From contig NZ_JACBYP010000031.1 of NCBI RefSeq assembly GCF_018982965.1, positions 1 to 64,000 on the forward strand: a DNA stretch of 64,000 bases, given 5' to 3'. Position numbers and translations under genes: made by a program. Below are positions 57,396 to 64,000 of the stretch, piece by piece. The notes under the pieces are model-generated. The model ran no database searches. It was not told the origin of the DNA and saw only the letters and a list, made by a program, of their open reading frames with translations. Each line of letters opens with the position of its first letter. Within the stretch, counting starts at the first letter, position 1. Source of the stretch: Streptomyces mayonensis. Its GTDB lineage: Bacteria; Actinomycetota; Actinomycetes; Streptomycetales; Streptomycetaceae.

Positions 57396-58556
57396 GTGAG
57401 TACGTCCCGCACCGTCGACCGCGCCTTCGAGGCCGCCCTCTACACCACCGCCGACGACGCCCTCGACACCGCGGCCTCGCTGCTCGCGGCCGATCCGGCG
57501 GCCGACGCGGAGCTGGCCCGGCGCGGTGAGGAGTTCGTGGCCGCGGCCTGGCGGCGCGACTGGCAGCCCGCCGACCTCGTACGGATCGTGCGCCGCGAAC
57601 TGGACGCCGTGCACGTCCGGTTGGCGGCCGCGCTGATCCGCGCCCGGGCGCCGCACGACCGGCCGCGCGGCCCCCGCTGGGCGGCCCAGCTCGACGCCCT
57701 GCCCGACGAGGCGCCGCCGCCCCGCACCGACCGCTTCTCGCACGCCACCGCCGTACTGGAGCTGTACCGCCTGCTGCTGCGCCTGCCCGCCCTGGAGCCC
57801 CTGTCGGCGGAAGGAGCAGCGGAAGGGGCAGGGGAGGCGGCCGGCCGGGGCCGGGAGGGGAGGCCGGAGTCCCGGGCCCTCGCCCGCATCCGCGCGCTGC
57901 TCGCCAAGGCGGAGGCGACCGGGTACCCCGAGGAGGCGGAGGCGCTGAGCGCCAAGGCGCAGGAGCTGATGGCCCGGCACAGTGTCGACGAGGCGCTGCT
58001 GTCGGCGCACGCGCCCTTGCCCGACGCCCCGGGCGCCTGCCGGATCGGGGTCGACCCGCCCTACGAGCAGGCCAAGGCGGTACTGCTGGACGCGGTCGCG
58101 GACGCCAACCACTGCCGCGCGGTGTGGAACGAGCCGCTCGGCTTCTCCACGGTCGTCGGTTTCGAGGCCGACCTGGAGGCGGTCGAACTCCTCTACACCT
58201 CCCTGCTCGTGCAGGCCGAGGCGGCGATGACGAAGGCCGAGGCGGCCCAGCGGGCCGGTGGGCGCGGGCGCACCAGGACCTTCCGCCAGTCGTTCCTCGC
58301 CGCGTACGCGCACCGCGCGGGGACCCGGTTGCGGGCGGCGGCGGAGGCGGCCACCGCCGACAGCGGTTCCGCGCCGGACGTGGACCTGCTGCCGGTCCTC
58401 GCCTCGCGTGAGGTCGCGGTCACCGAGCGGCTGGAGCGCATGTTCCCGGAGACGACCACGACCCGGCTGCGCGGTGTGAGCGACGCGGCCGGCTGGACGG
58501 AGGGCACCCGCGCCGCCGACCACGCCCGGGTCGGCCGCCGCCGGCCACTGGCATAG
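57396..58556 (+). CDS. DUF2786-domain protein
   Basis: 386 residues from GTG 57396. The conserved block ALARIRALLAKAEATGYPEEAEALSAKAQELMARHSV is the DUF2786 signature (residues ~175-215), and a DUF7168-like part follows with RTFRQSFLAAYAHRAGTRL. The function is unknown; related proteins occur in actinobacteria and phages. It is divergent from the Clp-N/HTH gene and shares its operator region, so co-regulation is likely. Confidence 0.82.
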   Translation: MSTSRTVDRAFEAALYTTADDALDTAASLLAADPAADAELARRGEEFVAAAWRRDWQPADLVRIVRRELDAVHVRLAAALIRARAPHDRPRGPRWAAQLDALPDEAPPPRTDRFSHATAVLELYRLLLRLPALEPLSAEGAAEGAGEAAGRGREGRPESRALARIRALLAKAEATGYPEEAEALSAKAQELMARHSVDEALLSAHAPLPDAPGACRIGVDPPYEQAKAVLLDAVADANHCRAVWNEPLGFSTVVGFEADLEAVELLYTSLLVQAEAAMTKAEAAQRAGGRGRTRTFRQSFLAAYAHRAGTRLRAAAEAATADSGSAPDVDLLPVLASREVAVTERLERMFPETTTTRLRGVSDAAGWTEGTRAADHARVGRRRPLA

Positions 58557-58569
58557 CGCGGCCGGGGCG

Positions 58570-58768
58570 GTTCCACGCCCCGCTCGTGGTCTCCCGTACC
58601 GGTGGCGGTCTCCCATGCCGTTGGGGGGTTGCCCGTCCCGGCCGCCGTTGCCCGTCCCGGTGGCGGTTCCCTGTCCCGGCCGCGGTTCCACGGCCTGCTC
58701 GCAGTTGCCCGTCCCGCTCGCAGTTCCCCGTCCCGGTGGCGGTTGCCCGTCCCGGTCGCGGTTCCGGC
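58570..58768. repeat. Imperfect CCCGTCCCGGTGGCGGTT repeats
   Basis: Around ten degenerate 18-24 bp units built on TTGCCCGTCCCGGTGGCGG fill the gap between two convergent genes. No gene is supported. Confidence 0.65.
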
Positions 58769-58770
58769 CG

Positions 58771-59421
58771 TCAGGACCCGAGGCCCTCCGTCGGCAGCCC
58801 CGGCGGCAGAGAGCCGCCCTCGGACCTCGTGAACGTCTCCTCGCCGAGGCCGCCCTCCCAGGTCACCGTGAGCGAGGTGCCGTCGACCGACGCGACCTCA
58901 CCCGTCGCCCGGTCGTCGCTGCCGTCCGTGCACTTGAGGCGGATCGTCGTCCCGGCACCGGAGTTCCCGGTGCCCGAGCCCCCACCGGCGGTTCCGCTGC
59001 ACACGGTGCCGCCGGTGGCGAACAGGCCCGCCGTGTCGCCGGTGACGATCAGGGCGACGGCCTGGCCGTCGGTGGTCGCCAGCCAGCTGCCCTCCAGCCC
59101 GTCCCCGGCGGACGGCGACCCGCCGGTGTCGCCCCCCGGGTCGGTGCCGCCCTCGGACGCGCCGGGCGCCGCCGACGACGTGTCACCGCCGCCCGAGCCG
59201 CCGCCGCCCGAGCCGCCGTCGCCGGAGCCTCCGTCGTCGGTGCACGCGGTCAGCGCCAGGGCGCCCGCCAGGCCGAGTGCGACGGCCACCGCCCGCACGG
59301 AACGCCGTCCGCGCGGGTCCCGTCGGCCCGTGGCCCGTCGGCCCGTGCCCCGGCCGGGTGCGGTGCCCGGACCCGCAGGACCCCCACCCGTCACGTTCAC
59401 CGTGCTCACCGTGCTCGCCAT
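58771..59421 (-). CDS. Secreted lipoprotein with beta-rich domain
   Basis: 216 residues from ATG 59421; a longer frame to 59514 lacks support. An Arg-rich stretch (RRATGRRDPRGRR) precedes the hydrophobic core and the lipobox LALTACTDDGG. A Gly/Ser linker follows, then a domain with TTDGQAVALIVTGDTAGLF and two Cys (TVCSG, LKCTD). The function is unknown. The 5' end is a run of 9-bp CACCGTGCT-type repeats. Confidence 0.72.
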   Translation of the reverse strand: MASTVSTVNVTGGGPAGPGTAPGRGTGRRATGRRDPRGRRSVRAVAVALGLAGALALTACTDDGGSGDGGSGGGGSGGGDTSSAAPGASEGGTDPGGDTGGSPSAGDGLEGSWLATTDGQAVALIVTGDTAGLFATGGTVCSGTAGGGSGTGNSGAGTTIRLKCTDGSDDRATGEVASVDGTSLTVTWEGGLGEETFTRSEGGSLPPGLPTEGLGS

Positions 59422-59515
59422 GCCCACCGTGCTCGCCGTACTCTCCGCAGTCACCCACGTCACCGGAAGCTCCAAGCAGTAGCCGGACGGCCGTTCGGCC
59501 CCGAACAGCCGCAAA

Positions 59516-59821
59516 CTACCAGGACGATTTGCGGACCCCCGGCAGATGCCCGGCGTGCGCCTGCTCGCGCAGGTTCACCCGGGACAGGCCGAAGACGCCG
59601 AAGTATCCGCGCGGGCGTCCGTCGATCTGGTCGCGGTTGCGCACCCGCGTGGCGCTCGCGTCGCGCGGCTGCCTGCGCAGTTCCCGCTGGGCGGCGAGCC
59701 GTTCGGCCTCCGTCGAGGACGGGCGGCGGACGATCTCCTTCAGCTCGGCCCGGCGCGCCGCGTACCGGGCGACGGTCCGCTGCCGCTGTTCGTTCTTCGC
59801 GATCTTGCTCTTCTTCGCCAT
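59516..59821 (-). CDS. rpsN2: Ribosomal protein S14, zinc-independent paralogue
   Basis: 101 residues, the long S14 form without the CxxC zinc pairs. MAKKSKIAKNEQR and the C-terminal GYFGVFGLSRVNLREQAHAGHLPGVRKSSW region are conserved. Made under zinc shortage, it replaces the zinc-containing S14. Its ATG overlaps the L28 stop by 1 nt (TGATG). The divergent Zur box at 60108-60122 controls the unit. Confidence 0.95.
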   Translation of the reverse strand: MAKKSKIAKNEQRQRTVARYAARRAELKEIVRRPSSTEAERLAAQRELRRQPRDASATRVRNRDQIDGRPRGYFGVFGLSRVNLREQAHAGHLPGVRKSSW

Positions 59822-60057
59822 CAGATCTTCACCCCCCGGGCACGGATGCGGGCCACGGCCGCCTCCACGCCGATGGTGTCGACGGTCTTGATCCCCTTGG
59901 CGCTCAGCCGCAGCCGCACGTGCCGCCCCTCGCCGGGCAGCCAGTAGCGCTTGGTCTGGATGTTGGGGTCGAAGCGGCGCGAAGTGCGCCGGTGGGAGTG
60001 GGAGATGCGGTTGCCGAAGCCGGGCTGGGCGCCGGTCAGCATGCAGTGGGCGGACAT
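59821..60057 (-). CDS. rpmB2: Ribosomal protein L28, zinc-independent paralogue
   Basis: 78 residues. MSAHCMLTGAQPGFGN keeps one Cys but not the CxxC pairs of the zinc form, and RRFDPNIQTKRYWLP is typical. It is the first gene of the minus-strand half of the Zur-controlled ribosomal locus. Confidence 0.94.
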   Translation of the reverse strand: MSAHCMLTGAQPGFGNRISHSHRRTSRRFDPNIQTKRYWLPGEGRHVRLRLSAKGIKTVDTIGVEAAVARIRARGVKI

Positions 60058-60107
60058 GGGTGATGTACCTCTCCTTCAGGCCGAACGCTCGGGGGCGCGG
60101 GTGTTAA

Positions 60108-60122
60108 TGGAATTCATTTTCA
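60108..60122. promoter_or_regulatory. Zur box
   Basis: TGGAATTCATTTTCA matches the Streptomyces Zur consensus (TGAAAATCATTTTCA) at 13 of 15 positions. It lies between the divergent S14/L28 and L33/L31/CobW/S18 units, so zinc-loaded Zur should repress both. Confidence 0.85.
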
Positions 60123-60123
60123 G

Positions 60124-60129
60124 TAAGAT
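60124..60129 (+). promoter_or_regulatory. -10 element of the L33 operon, likely leaderless start
   Basis: TAAGAT ends seven bases before the A of the L33 ATG (60136), so the transcript would begin at or next to the start codon. There is no ribosome site. The Zur box directly overlaps the -35 side. Confidence 0.6.
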
Positions 60130-60135
60130 AGCAGC

Positions 60136-60300
60136 ATGGCACGCAACGAACTCCGTCCGGTCATCAAACTCCGGTCCACCGCCGGGACCGGCTTCACCTA
60201 CGTCACCCGCAAGAACCGGCGCAACGACCCGGACCGGCTGGTCCTGCGCAAGTACGACCCGGTGATCGGCCGGCACGTCGACTTCCGAGAGGAGCGCTGA
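60136..60300 (+). CDS. rpmG: Ribosomal protein L33, zinc-independent paralogue
   Basis: 54 residues: MARNELRPVIKLRSTAGTG start, YVTRKNRRNDPDRLVLRKYDP core and no Cys, so this is the zinc-free form. ATG 60136 lies directly behind a -10 element. It heads the operon L33-L31-CobW-S18. Confidence 0.95.
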   Translation: MARNELRPVIKLRSTAGTGFTYVTRKNRRNDPDRLVLRKYDPVIGRHVDFREER

Positions 60301-60305
60301 CCGTC

Positions 60306-60566
60306 ATGCGCAAGGGCATCCACCCCGAGTACCGCCCGGTCGTCTTCCGCGACCGCGCCGCGAACTACGCGTTCCTGACCCGCTCGACCATGACCAGCGA
60401 GCGCACGATCGAGTGGGAGGACGGCCGCACCTACCCGGTCGTCGACGTCGAGATCTCGAACGTCAGCCACCCCTTCTACACCGGCACCGCCCGCGTCCTG
60501 GACACCGCCGGACGCGTGGAGCGCTTCGAGCGCCGGTACGGGACCGGGAAGGGCGGCGGGGCATGA
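60306..60566 (+). CDS. rpmE2: Ribosomal protein L31 type B, zinc-independent
   Basis: 86 residues, long L31B form. MRKGIHPEYRPVVFRD and SHPFYTGTARVLDTAGRVERFERRYG are diagnostic; the CxxC zinc pairs of L31A are missing. It starts 5 bp after the L33 stop and overlaps the CobW-like gene by ATGA. Confidence 0.95.
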   Translation: MRKGIHPEYRPVVFRDRAANYAFLTRSTMTSERTIEWEDGRTYPVVDVEISNVSHPFYTGTARVLDTAGRVERFERRYGTGKGGGA

Positions 60567-61816
60567 GCGCGGCGGACGGCCCCCAGCAGTCCGGGCCGGA
60601 CCACCGGCAGTCCGGGCCGGGCCGCCCCGAGCTGCCGGTGGTGATCGTCGGCGGGCTGCACGCCGAGGCCCGCCGGGCGGCCGTGGCGCGGCTGCTGGCC
60701 GACGTACCCGGCAGCGTCGTCCTCCACCACGACCTGGCGACGGCCGCCGCGGGCACGGTCGTACGGACCGTGCGGGACGCCACCGGCATCCTCTCCGCCG
60801 GTGAGGCACCCCTGGTCAACGACTGCGCGTGCTGCGCCCTGCGCGAGGACCTCGTCCCGGAGCTGGTCCGGCTCGCCGACGCCGGGGGCACCCCGCTGGC
60901 GGTCGTCGAACTGTGGGACTCCGTCGAACCCAAGGCCATGGCGGAGGTGGTGACGGCCGGCGGCTTCACCGTCACCGGTGTGATCACCGCCGTCGACCCG
61001 GCCCTCGTGCTGCCCTACCTCGGCAACGGCGACGACCTCGCCGAGGGCGGCCTCGCCGCCGCGGCCACCGACCAGCGCACCGTCGCCGACACCTTCGCGC
61101 GCCAGCTGGAGTACGCGCCCGTCCTCGCCCTCGCCGAGAACCTCCCCGGTTCCCCGGAGGCCGACGACGAGGACCGCGAGCTGCTCGCCCAGCTGCACCC
61201 GACGGCCCGCCGGGTCCCGATCGGCCACGGGAACCCGGCGGGCGCTCCCCTCGCGGACCCCGCGTCCGCCGCTCCGGTCTCCGAACTGGCGCGGGCCGCG
61301 CTCGCCGGCTTCGACGTGGAGGCCGCGGCCGCCGCCCAGCACCCGGCCTGCGCCCTGCTGCCCGCCGAGGCCGACGCGCACGGCGTCGCCACCCTGGTCT
61401 GGCACCGCCGCCGCCCCTTCCACCCGGAGCGGCTGTACGCGGCACTGGAGGACCTGACCTGCGCCGCCGCCCGCAGCCGGGGCCGGTTCTGGCTCGCCGG
61501 CAAGGGGGACACGCTGCTGCACTGGGACGCCGCCGGGGGAGCCCTGTGCGTGGAGGGCGCCGGGCCGTGGCTGGCCTCGCTGCCCGACGCGGCCTGGGAG
61601 CTGGTGCCGCCCGTGCGCCGTGCCGCCGCGGCGCTGGACTGGGACCCCGAGCACGGCGACCGCTGCCAGCACCTGGTCTTCACGTCGCCGGGCCTGGACC
61701 GCGACGGTCTGGAGCGGCTCCTGGAGTCCTGCCTGCTGACCGACGCCGAGTACGCCGCGGGACAGGCCGCCTGGGAACTGCTGCCGCCCGCCTTCGACAC
61801 CCTCCTGGAGGTCTGA
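60563..61816 (+). CDS. CobW/ZNG1-like metallochaperone with degenerate Walker A
   Basis: 417 residues. The CobW metal motif CxCC is present as NDCACCALREDL (about residue 92), and the C-terminal CobW_C domain has VATLVWHRRRPFHPERLYAAL and GRFWLAG. The P-loop position, however, reads VVIVGGLHAEARRAAVARLL, with no GKT, so GTP binding by the usual mode is doubtful. Zur-controlled relatives deliver zinc to proteins in shortage. It lies within the zinc-free ribosomal operon. The N-terminal ~25 residues (HRQSGPGRP) are disordered. Confidence 0.87.
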   Translation: MSAADGPQQSGPDHRQSGPGRPELPVVIVGGLHAEARRAAVARLLADVPGSVVLHHDLATAAAGTVVRTVRDATGILSAGEAPLVNDCACCALREDLVPELVRLADAGGTPLAVVELWDSVEPKAMAEVVTAGGFTVTGVITAVDPALVLPYLGNGDDLAEGGLAAAATDQRTVADTFARQLEYAPVLALAENLPGSPEADDEDRELLAQLHPTARRVPIGHGNPAGAPLADPASAAPVSELARAALAGFDVEAAAAAQHPACALLPAEADAHGVATLVWHRRRPFHPERLYAALEDLTCAAARSRGRFWLAGKGDTLLHWDAAGGALCVEGAGPWLASLPDAAWELVPPVRRAAAALDWDPEHGDRCQHLVFTSPGLDRDGLERLLESCLLTDAEYAAGQAAWELLPPAFDTLLEV

Positions 61817-61819
61817 TCC

Positions 61820-62059
61820 ATGTCCCTGCCCCGCAAGAACGTGCGCAAGCCCGCCCGGCAGCGCCCCAATCCGCTGGACCGGGACGGAGTGACGTACATC
61901 GACTACAAGGACACCGACCTGCTGCGGAAGTTCATCTCCGACCGCGGCAAGATCCGCAGCCGCCGCGTCACCCGCGTGACGGCCCAGCAGCAGCGGCAGC
62001 TGGCCAGGGCGATCAAGAACGCCCGCGAGATGGCGCTGCTGCCGTACTCCACCCGCTGA
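61820..62059 (+). CDS. rpsR2: Ribosomal protein S18, zinc-independent paralogue
   Basis: 79 residues. Conserved VTYIDYKDTDLLRKFISDRGKI and SRRVTRVTAQQQRQLARAIKNAREMALLPY; no Cys in the N-terminal KNVRKPARQRPNP part. It is the last gene of the Zur operon, 3 bp after the CobW-like gene, and is followed by a terminator. Confidence 0.95.
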   Translation: MSLPRKNVRKPARQRPNPLDRDGVTYIDYKDTDLLRKFISDRGKIRSRRVTRVTAQQQRQLARAIKNAREMALLPYSTR

Positions 62060-62075
62060 CCGCCGTACGCACACC

Positions 62076-62112
62076 GAGGGGCCCGCTCCTGCGACCTGCG
62101 AGCGGGCCCCTC
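62076..62112 (+). terminator. Terminator of the Zur-controlled ribosomal operon
   Basis: GAGGGGCCCGCTC (62076-62088) pairs with GAGCGGGCCCCTC (62100-62112), a 13-bp perfect stem with an 11-nt loop. Confidence 0.85.
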
Positions 62113-62402
62113 AGTGCTGTCCCGGTGCCGCTCCGCGCTGTCGCAAGTTGTTGCATATTCTTCAAATTCGGGGGCACATGCGGGAACGAGTTTCCTGAGC
62201 CCGGCGTCAAACAGAACAGGGCTCGGTAAAGCGGTCGTCAACGCTGTAACCGCAGGAACACCGCACGTGCACGTGCATATGCTCATGCATCTGCACGTGA
62301 ACAGGGTTATGATCCGGATCGGTTGACCACTGCATCTACTGCATCTACTGCATCTATTGCACCGACGGCCTCATCGGCCGGTGCATCACCGGGGAGCGAC
62401 CT
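62113..62402 (+). promoter_or_regulatory. Promoter region of the DUF397 gene with CACGTGCACGTG palindrome
   Basis: A gene-free stretch. The 12-bp perfect palindrome CACGTGCACGTG is at 62264-62275, with a further GCACGTGAAC at about 62293. The same palindrome lies upstream of the ATPase gene at 63438-63449. TATGAT near 62308 could be a -10. ACTGCATCT is repeated three times at about 62329-62355. A regulator of the XRE type encoded next door may bind here. Confidence 0.6.
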
Positions 62403-62681
62403 GTGGATCACGACGTGTACGACGTGTACGCCGCTGACGACGCGTCCGGGGCGTACAACGGCATGGCCGCCACGCAGTTGCACGACGTGGCCTGGCAGAA
62501 GAGCCGGCACAGCAACTCGCAGGGGTCCTGCGTGGAGTTCGCGAGGCTGCCCGACGGCGCGGTGGCGGTGCGCAACTCCCGCTTCCCGGACGGTCCCGCC
62601 CTCGTCTACACGCGCGCCGAGATCGAGGCCATGCTGCTGGGCGTCAAGGACGGAGAGTTCGACCACCTGATCGCGAGCTGA
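62403..62681 (+). CDS. DUF397 small regulatory protein
   Basis: 92 residues from GTG 62403. The core WQKSRHSNSQGSCVEFARLPDGAVAVRNSRFPDGPALVYTRAEIEAML is the DUF397 domain. These proteins occur in Streptomyces beside an XRE regulator and an anti-sigma-like ATPase, as in the abaA and whiJ loci, and modulate the DNA-binding partner. All three members are present here. The N-terminal ~20 residues are acidic. Confidence 0.92.
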   Translation: MDHDVYDVYAADDASGAYNGMAATQLHDVAWQKSRHSNSQGSCVEFARLPDGAVAVRNSRFPDGPALVYTRAEIEAMLLGVKDGEFDHLIAS

Positions 62682-62793
62682 CGCCGCGCGCGGCCACCCC
62701 GCCCCACGGCCGGCCGGCACCTTTCTGCCGCCGGCGCCTTCTCCGGCTGCTGCCCTCTGCGCCTGCTGCCTTCTCCGGCTGATGTCCTCTGCG

Positions 62794-62857
62794 GCTGCTG
62801 CTCTCTACGGCTGCTGCTCTCTACGGCTGCTGCTCTCTACGGCTGCTGCTCTCTACG
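62794..62857. repeat. Four 16-bp tandem repeats at the ATPase gene stop codon
   Basis: GCTGCTGCTCTCTACG is repeated exactly four times (62794-62857), the last copy covering the stop codon (TAG) of the minus-strand ATPase gene. Earlier degenerate copies reach back to about 62740. Confidence 0.85.
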
Positions 62858-63344
62858 GCTTGAGCCGGAACAGCGCCCAGACCACCTTGCCGTCGAGGGC
62901 CCCGGCGAGCGGGTGCCAGCCCCAGCTGTCGCTGAAGGACTCGACGAGGAACAGACCGCGGCCCGACTCCGCCGAGCAGTCGTCCGTCTCACGGGCCACC
63001 GGGCTGTCGTGGCTGGGGTCGCGCACCGCGCACACCAACCGCTCGGTCCAGCGCATCAGGTGCAGCCGGACAGGGCCGTTCAGGTCCTGGTCCCGCGGGG
63101 CGTCGGCGGGCAGCGCGTGCCGCAGCGCGTTGGTGACCAGCTCGGAGACGACCAGGCAGACGTCGTCGAAGCGGTCGCCGGTGTCCCAGCCCTCCAGGGT
63201 TCTGCGGGTGAACCTCCGGGCCTCGCGCACCGCTTCGTAACGGGCCGGCAGGGCGCAGGAGGCGGCGTTCGACACGGAGGCGGGGTCGAGCGGCGGAAGG
63301 CCCTGCCGTAACGGCTCGAGCATGGTCGATCCATTCGTCCCCAT
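62853..63344 (-). CDS. Anti-sigma factor-like ATPase (HATPase_c, RsbW type)
   Basis: 163 residues from ATG 63344. N-box VCLVVSELVTNALRHALP has both Glu and Asn, and the G-boxes are VCAVRDPSHDSP and ESGRGLFLVESFSDSWGW, so ATP binding looks intact, unlike in the bldG partner at 3767-4198. It is part of the XRE/DUF397/ATPase trio. The start is preceded by GGGAGTG on its strand. Confidence 0.9.
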   Translation of the reverse strand: MGTNGSTMLEPLRQGLPPLDPASVSNAASCALPARYEAVREARRFTRRTLEGWDTGDRFDDVCLVVSELVTNALRHALPADAPRDQDLNGPVRLHLMRWTERLVCAVRDPSHDSPVARETDDCSAESGRGLFLVESFSDSWGWHPLAGALDGKVVWALFRLKP

Positions 63345-63663
63345 GCGAGGCACTCCCGGAATTCGCGGTCGTAGCGATGCGGCGCGGTGGTGCGGGACCA
63401 TGGTTTCGGAAGCGCACCGCAGATGCAAGGGCAGATGCACGTGCACGTGACCGGAATGAGCCTGCCCGTACCGCTTGTTGGGCAATTTTTCCGTCATCTT
63501 CGTCTCCGGTTCACTTTCATCGGTGACCGGTTTCGATGCACTCCGTGTGTGATCGTGAGCGTTTCCTTTGGCTCGATTCCGTTTCCGTAACCGGACGAGT
63601 ACTGCTCGGAGTGTTTTAGTGGCAGACTTCAACCCCTGAAGACGGTTGGGGAGGCTGGCGAAC
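63345..63663. promoter_or_regulatory. Divergent promoter region between ATPase and XRE regulator
   Basis: No gene here. The palindrome CACGTGCACGTG at 63438-63449 matches the one upstream of the DUF397 gene. The stretch 63480-63625 is relatively AT-rich with TTTTCCGTCATCTT and TTTCCTTTGGC segments; GGGGAGG near 63648 is the XRE ribosome site. The palindrome pair suggests one regulator for both promoters. Confidence 0.6.
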
Positions 63664-64000
63664 GTGAGCGCGGGAGAGCCGGGATCGGTGGTGCGGCGCA
63701 TGCTGCTCGGATCACAACTCAGGCGGCTGCGTGAGACGCGGGGGATCACGCGGGAGGCCGCGGGCTACTCGATCCGCGCCTCGGAGTCGAAGATCAGCCG
63801 GATGGAGCTGGGCCGGGTGAGCTTCAAGACGAGAGACGTCGAAGACCTGTTGACGCTGTACGGCATCACGGACGAGCAGGAGCGGACCTCCCTGCTCGGC
63901 CTCGCCAGGGAGGCCAACGTGGCGGGCTGGTGGCACAGTTACTCCGACGTGCTGCCCAGCTGGTTCCCGACCTACGTCGGCCTGGAGGGCGCCGCCTCGC
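63664..64000 (+). CDS. XRE-family regulator with DUF5753 domain (cut by window end)
   Basis: GTG 63664 starts a protein whose HTH reads LGSQLRRLRETRGITREAAGYSIRASESKISRMELGRVSFKTRDVEDLLTLYG in order, followed by REANVAGWWHSYSDVLPSWFPTYVGLEG, the start of the DUF5753 ligand-like domain. At least 112 residues are visible and about 170 more are expected beyond the window. It is the WhiJ/AbaA-type DNA-binding member of the trio with DUF397 and the ATPase. Confidence 0.93.
   Translation, partial: MSAGEPGSVVRRMLLGSQLRRLRETRGITREAAGYSIRASESKISRMELGRVSFKTRDVEDLLTLYGITDEQERTSLLGLAREANVAGWWHSYSDVLPSWFPTYVGLEGAAS

Overview
The window is high-GC actinobacterial chromosome, almost certainly Streptomyces. 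It carries bldG with its partner anti-sigma gene, a topA with a long Lys/Ala tail, an MFS-thymidylate kinase fusion, zinc-free ribosomal protein paralogues behind a Zur box, and an XRE/DUF397/ATPase regulatory trio. Gene names are from memory of the families; no database was consulted.

Left core (1-20.4 kb): a TadE-like protein, a DEAD/DEAH helicase, bldG and an anti-sigma-like ATPase, a K+-independent proton pyrophosphatase, a lipoprotein, a class I methyltransferase, topA, MFS-tmk, DNA polymerase III delta-prime, a Tap/SlpE-like secreted peptidase, and tRNA-Thr(CGT). Next to the tRNA is a 1-kb mini-island (20.36-21.38 kb). It is bounded by a 21-bp copy of the tRNA 3' end and carries a PIN-toxin/RHH-antitoxin pair.

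Accessory region (21.5-47 kb): a large RiPP gene cluster that looks like a hybrid. Its centre is a daptide set: two Cys-free 56-residue precursors ending in Thr, an RRE protein, methyltransferase, aminotransferase, Fe-ADH-like dehydrogenase, ABC transporter and intramembrane metalloprotease. To this are added a class III lanthionine synthetase (LanKC), a YcaO with a C-terminal PxPxP motif, an F420-type luciferase-like oxidoreductase, a GPP34-family protein and a LuxR-type regulator. Two GT2 glycosyltransferases and a full gene set for a dTDP 3-amino-3-C-methyl-2,3,6-trideoxyhexose (vancosamine type) flank the core: RmlA, RmlB, 2,3-dehydratase, aminotransferase, C-methyltransferase, epimerase and ketoreductase. 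The prediction is a peptide with a diamino C-terminus, dehydrated or reduced Ser/Thr residues, possibly azolines or thioamides, and a branched aminosugar.

Right core (47-64 kb): a lipoprotein, an FHA protein facing a Ser/Thr kinase, a TetR/Dabb-domain pair sharing an operator, a two-component system, a family A DNA polymerase, an autoregulated Clp-N/HTH protein, a DUF2786 protein, the Zur-controlled ribosomal paralogues (S14, L28, L33, L31, S18 and a CobW-like protein), and the XRE/DUF397/ATPase regulatory trio, cut by the window end. Short tandem repeats are common between and inside genes.
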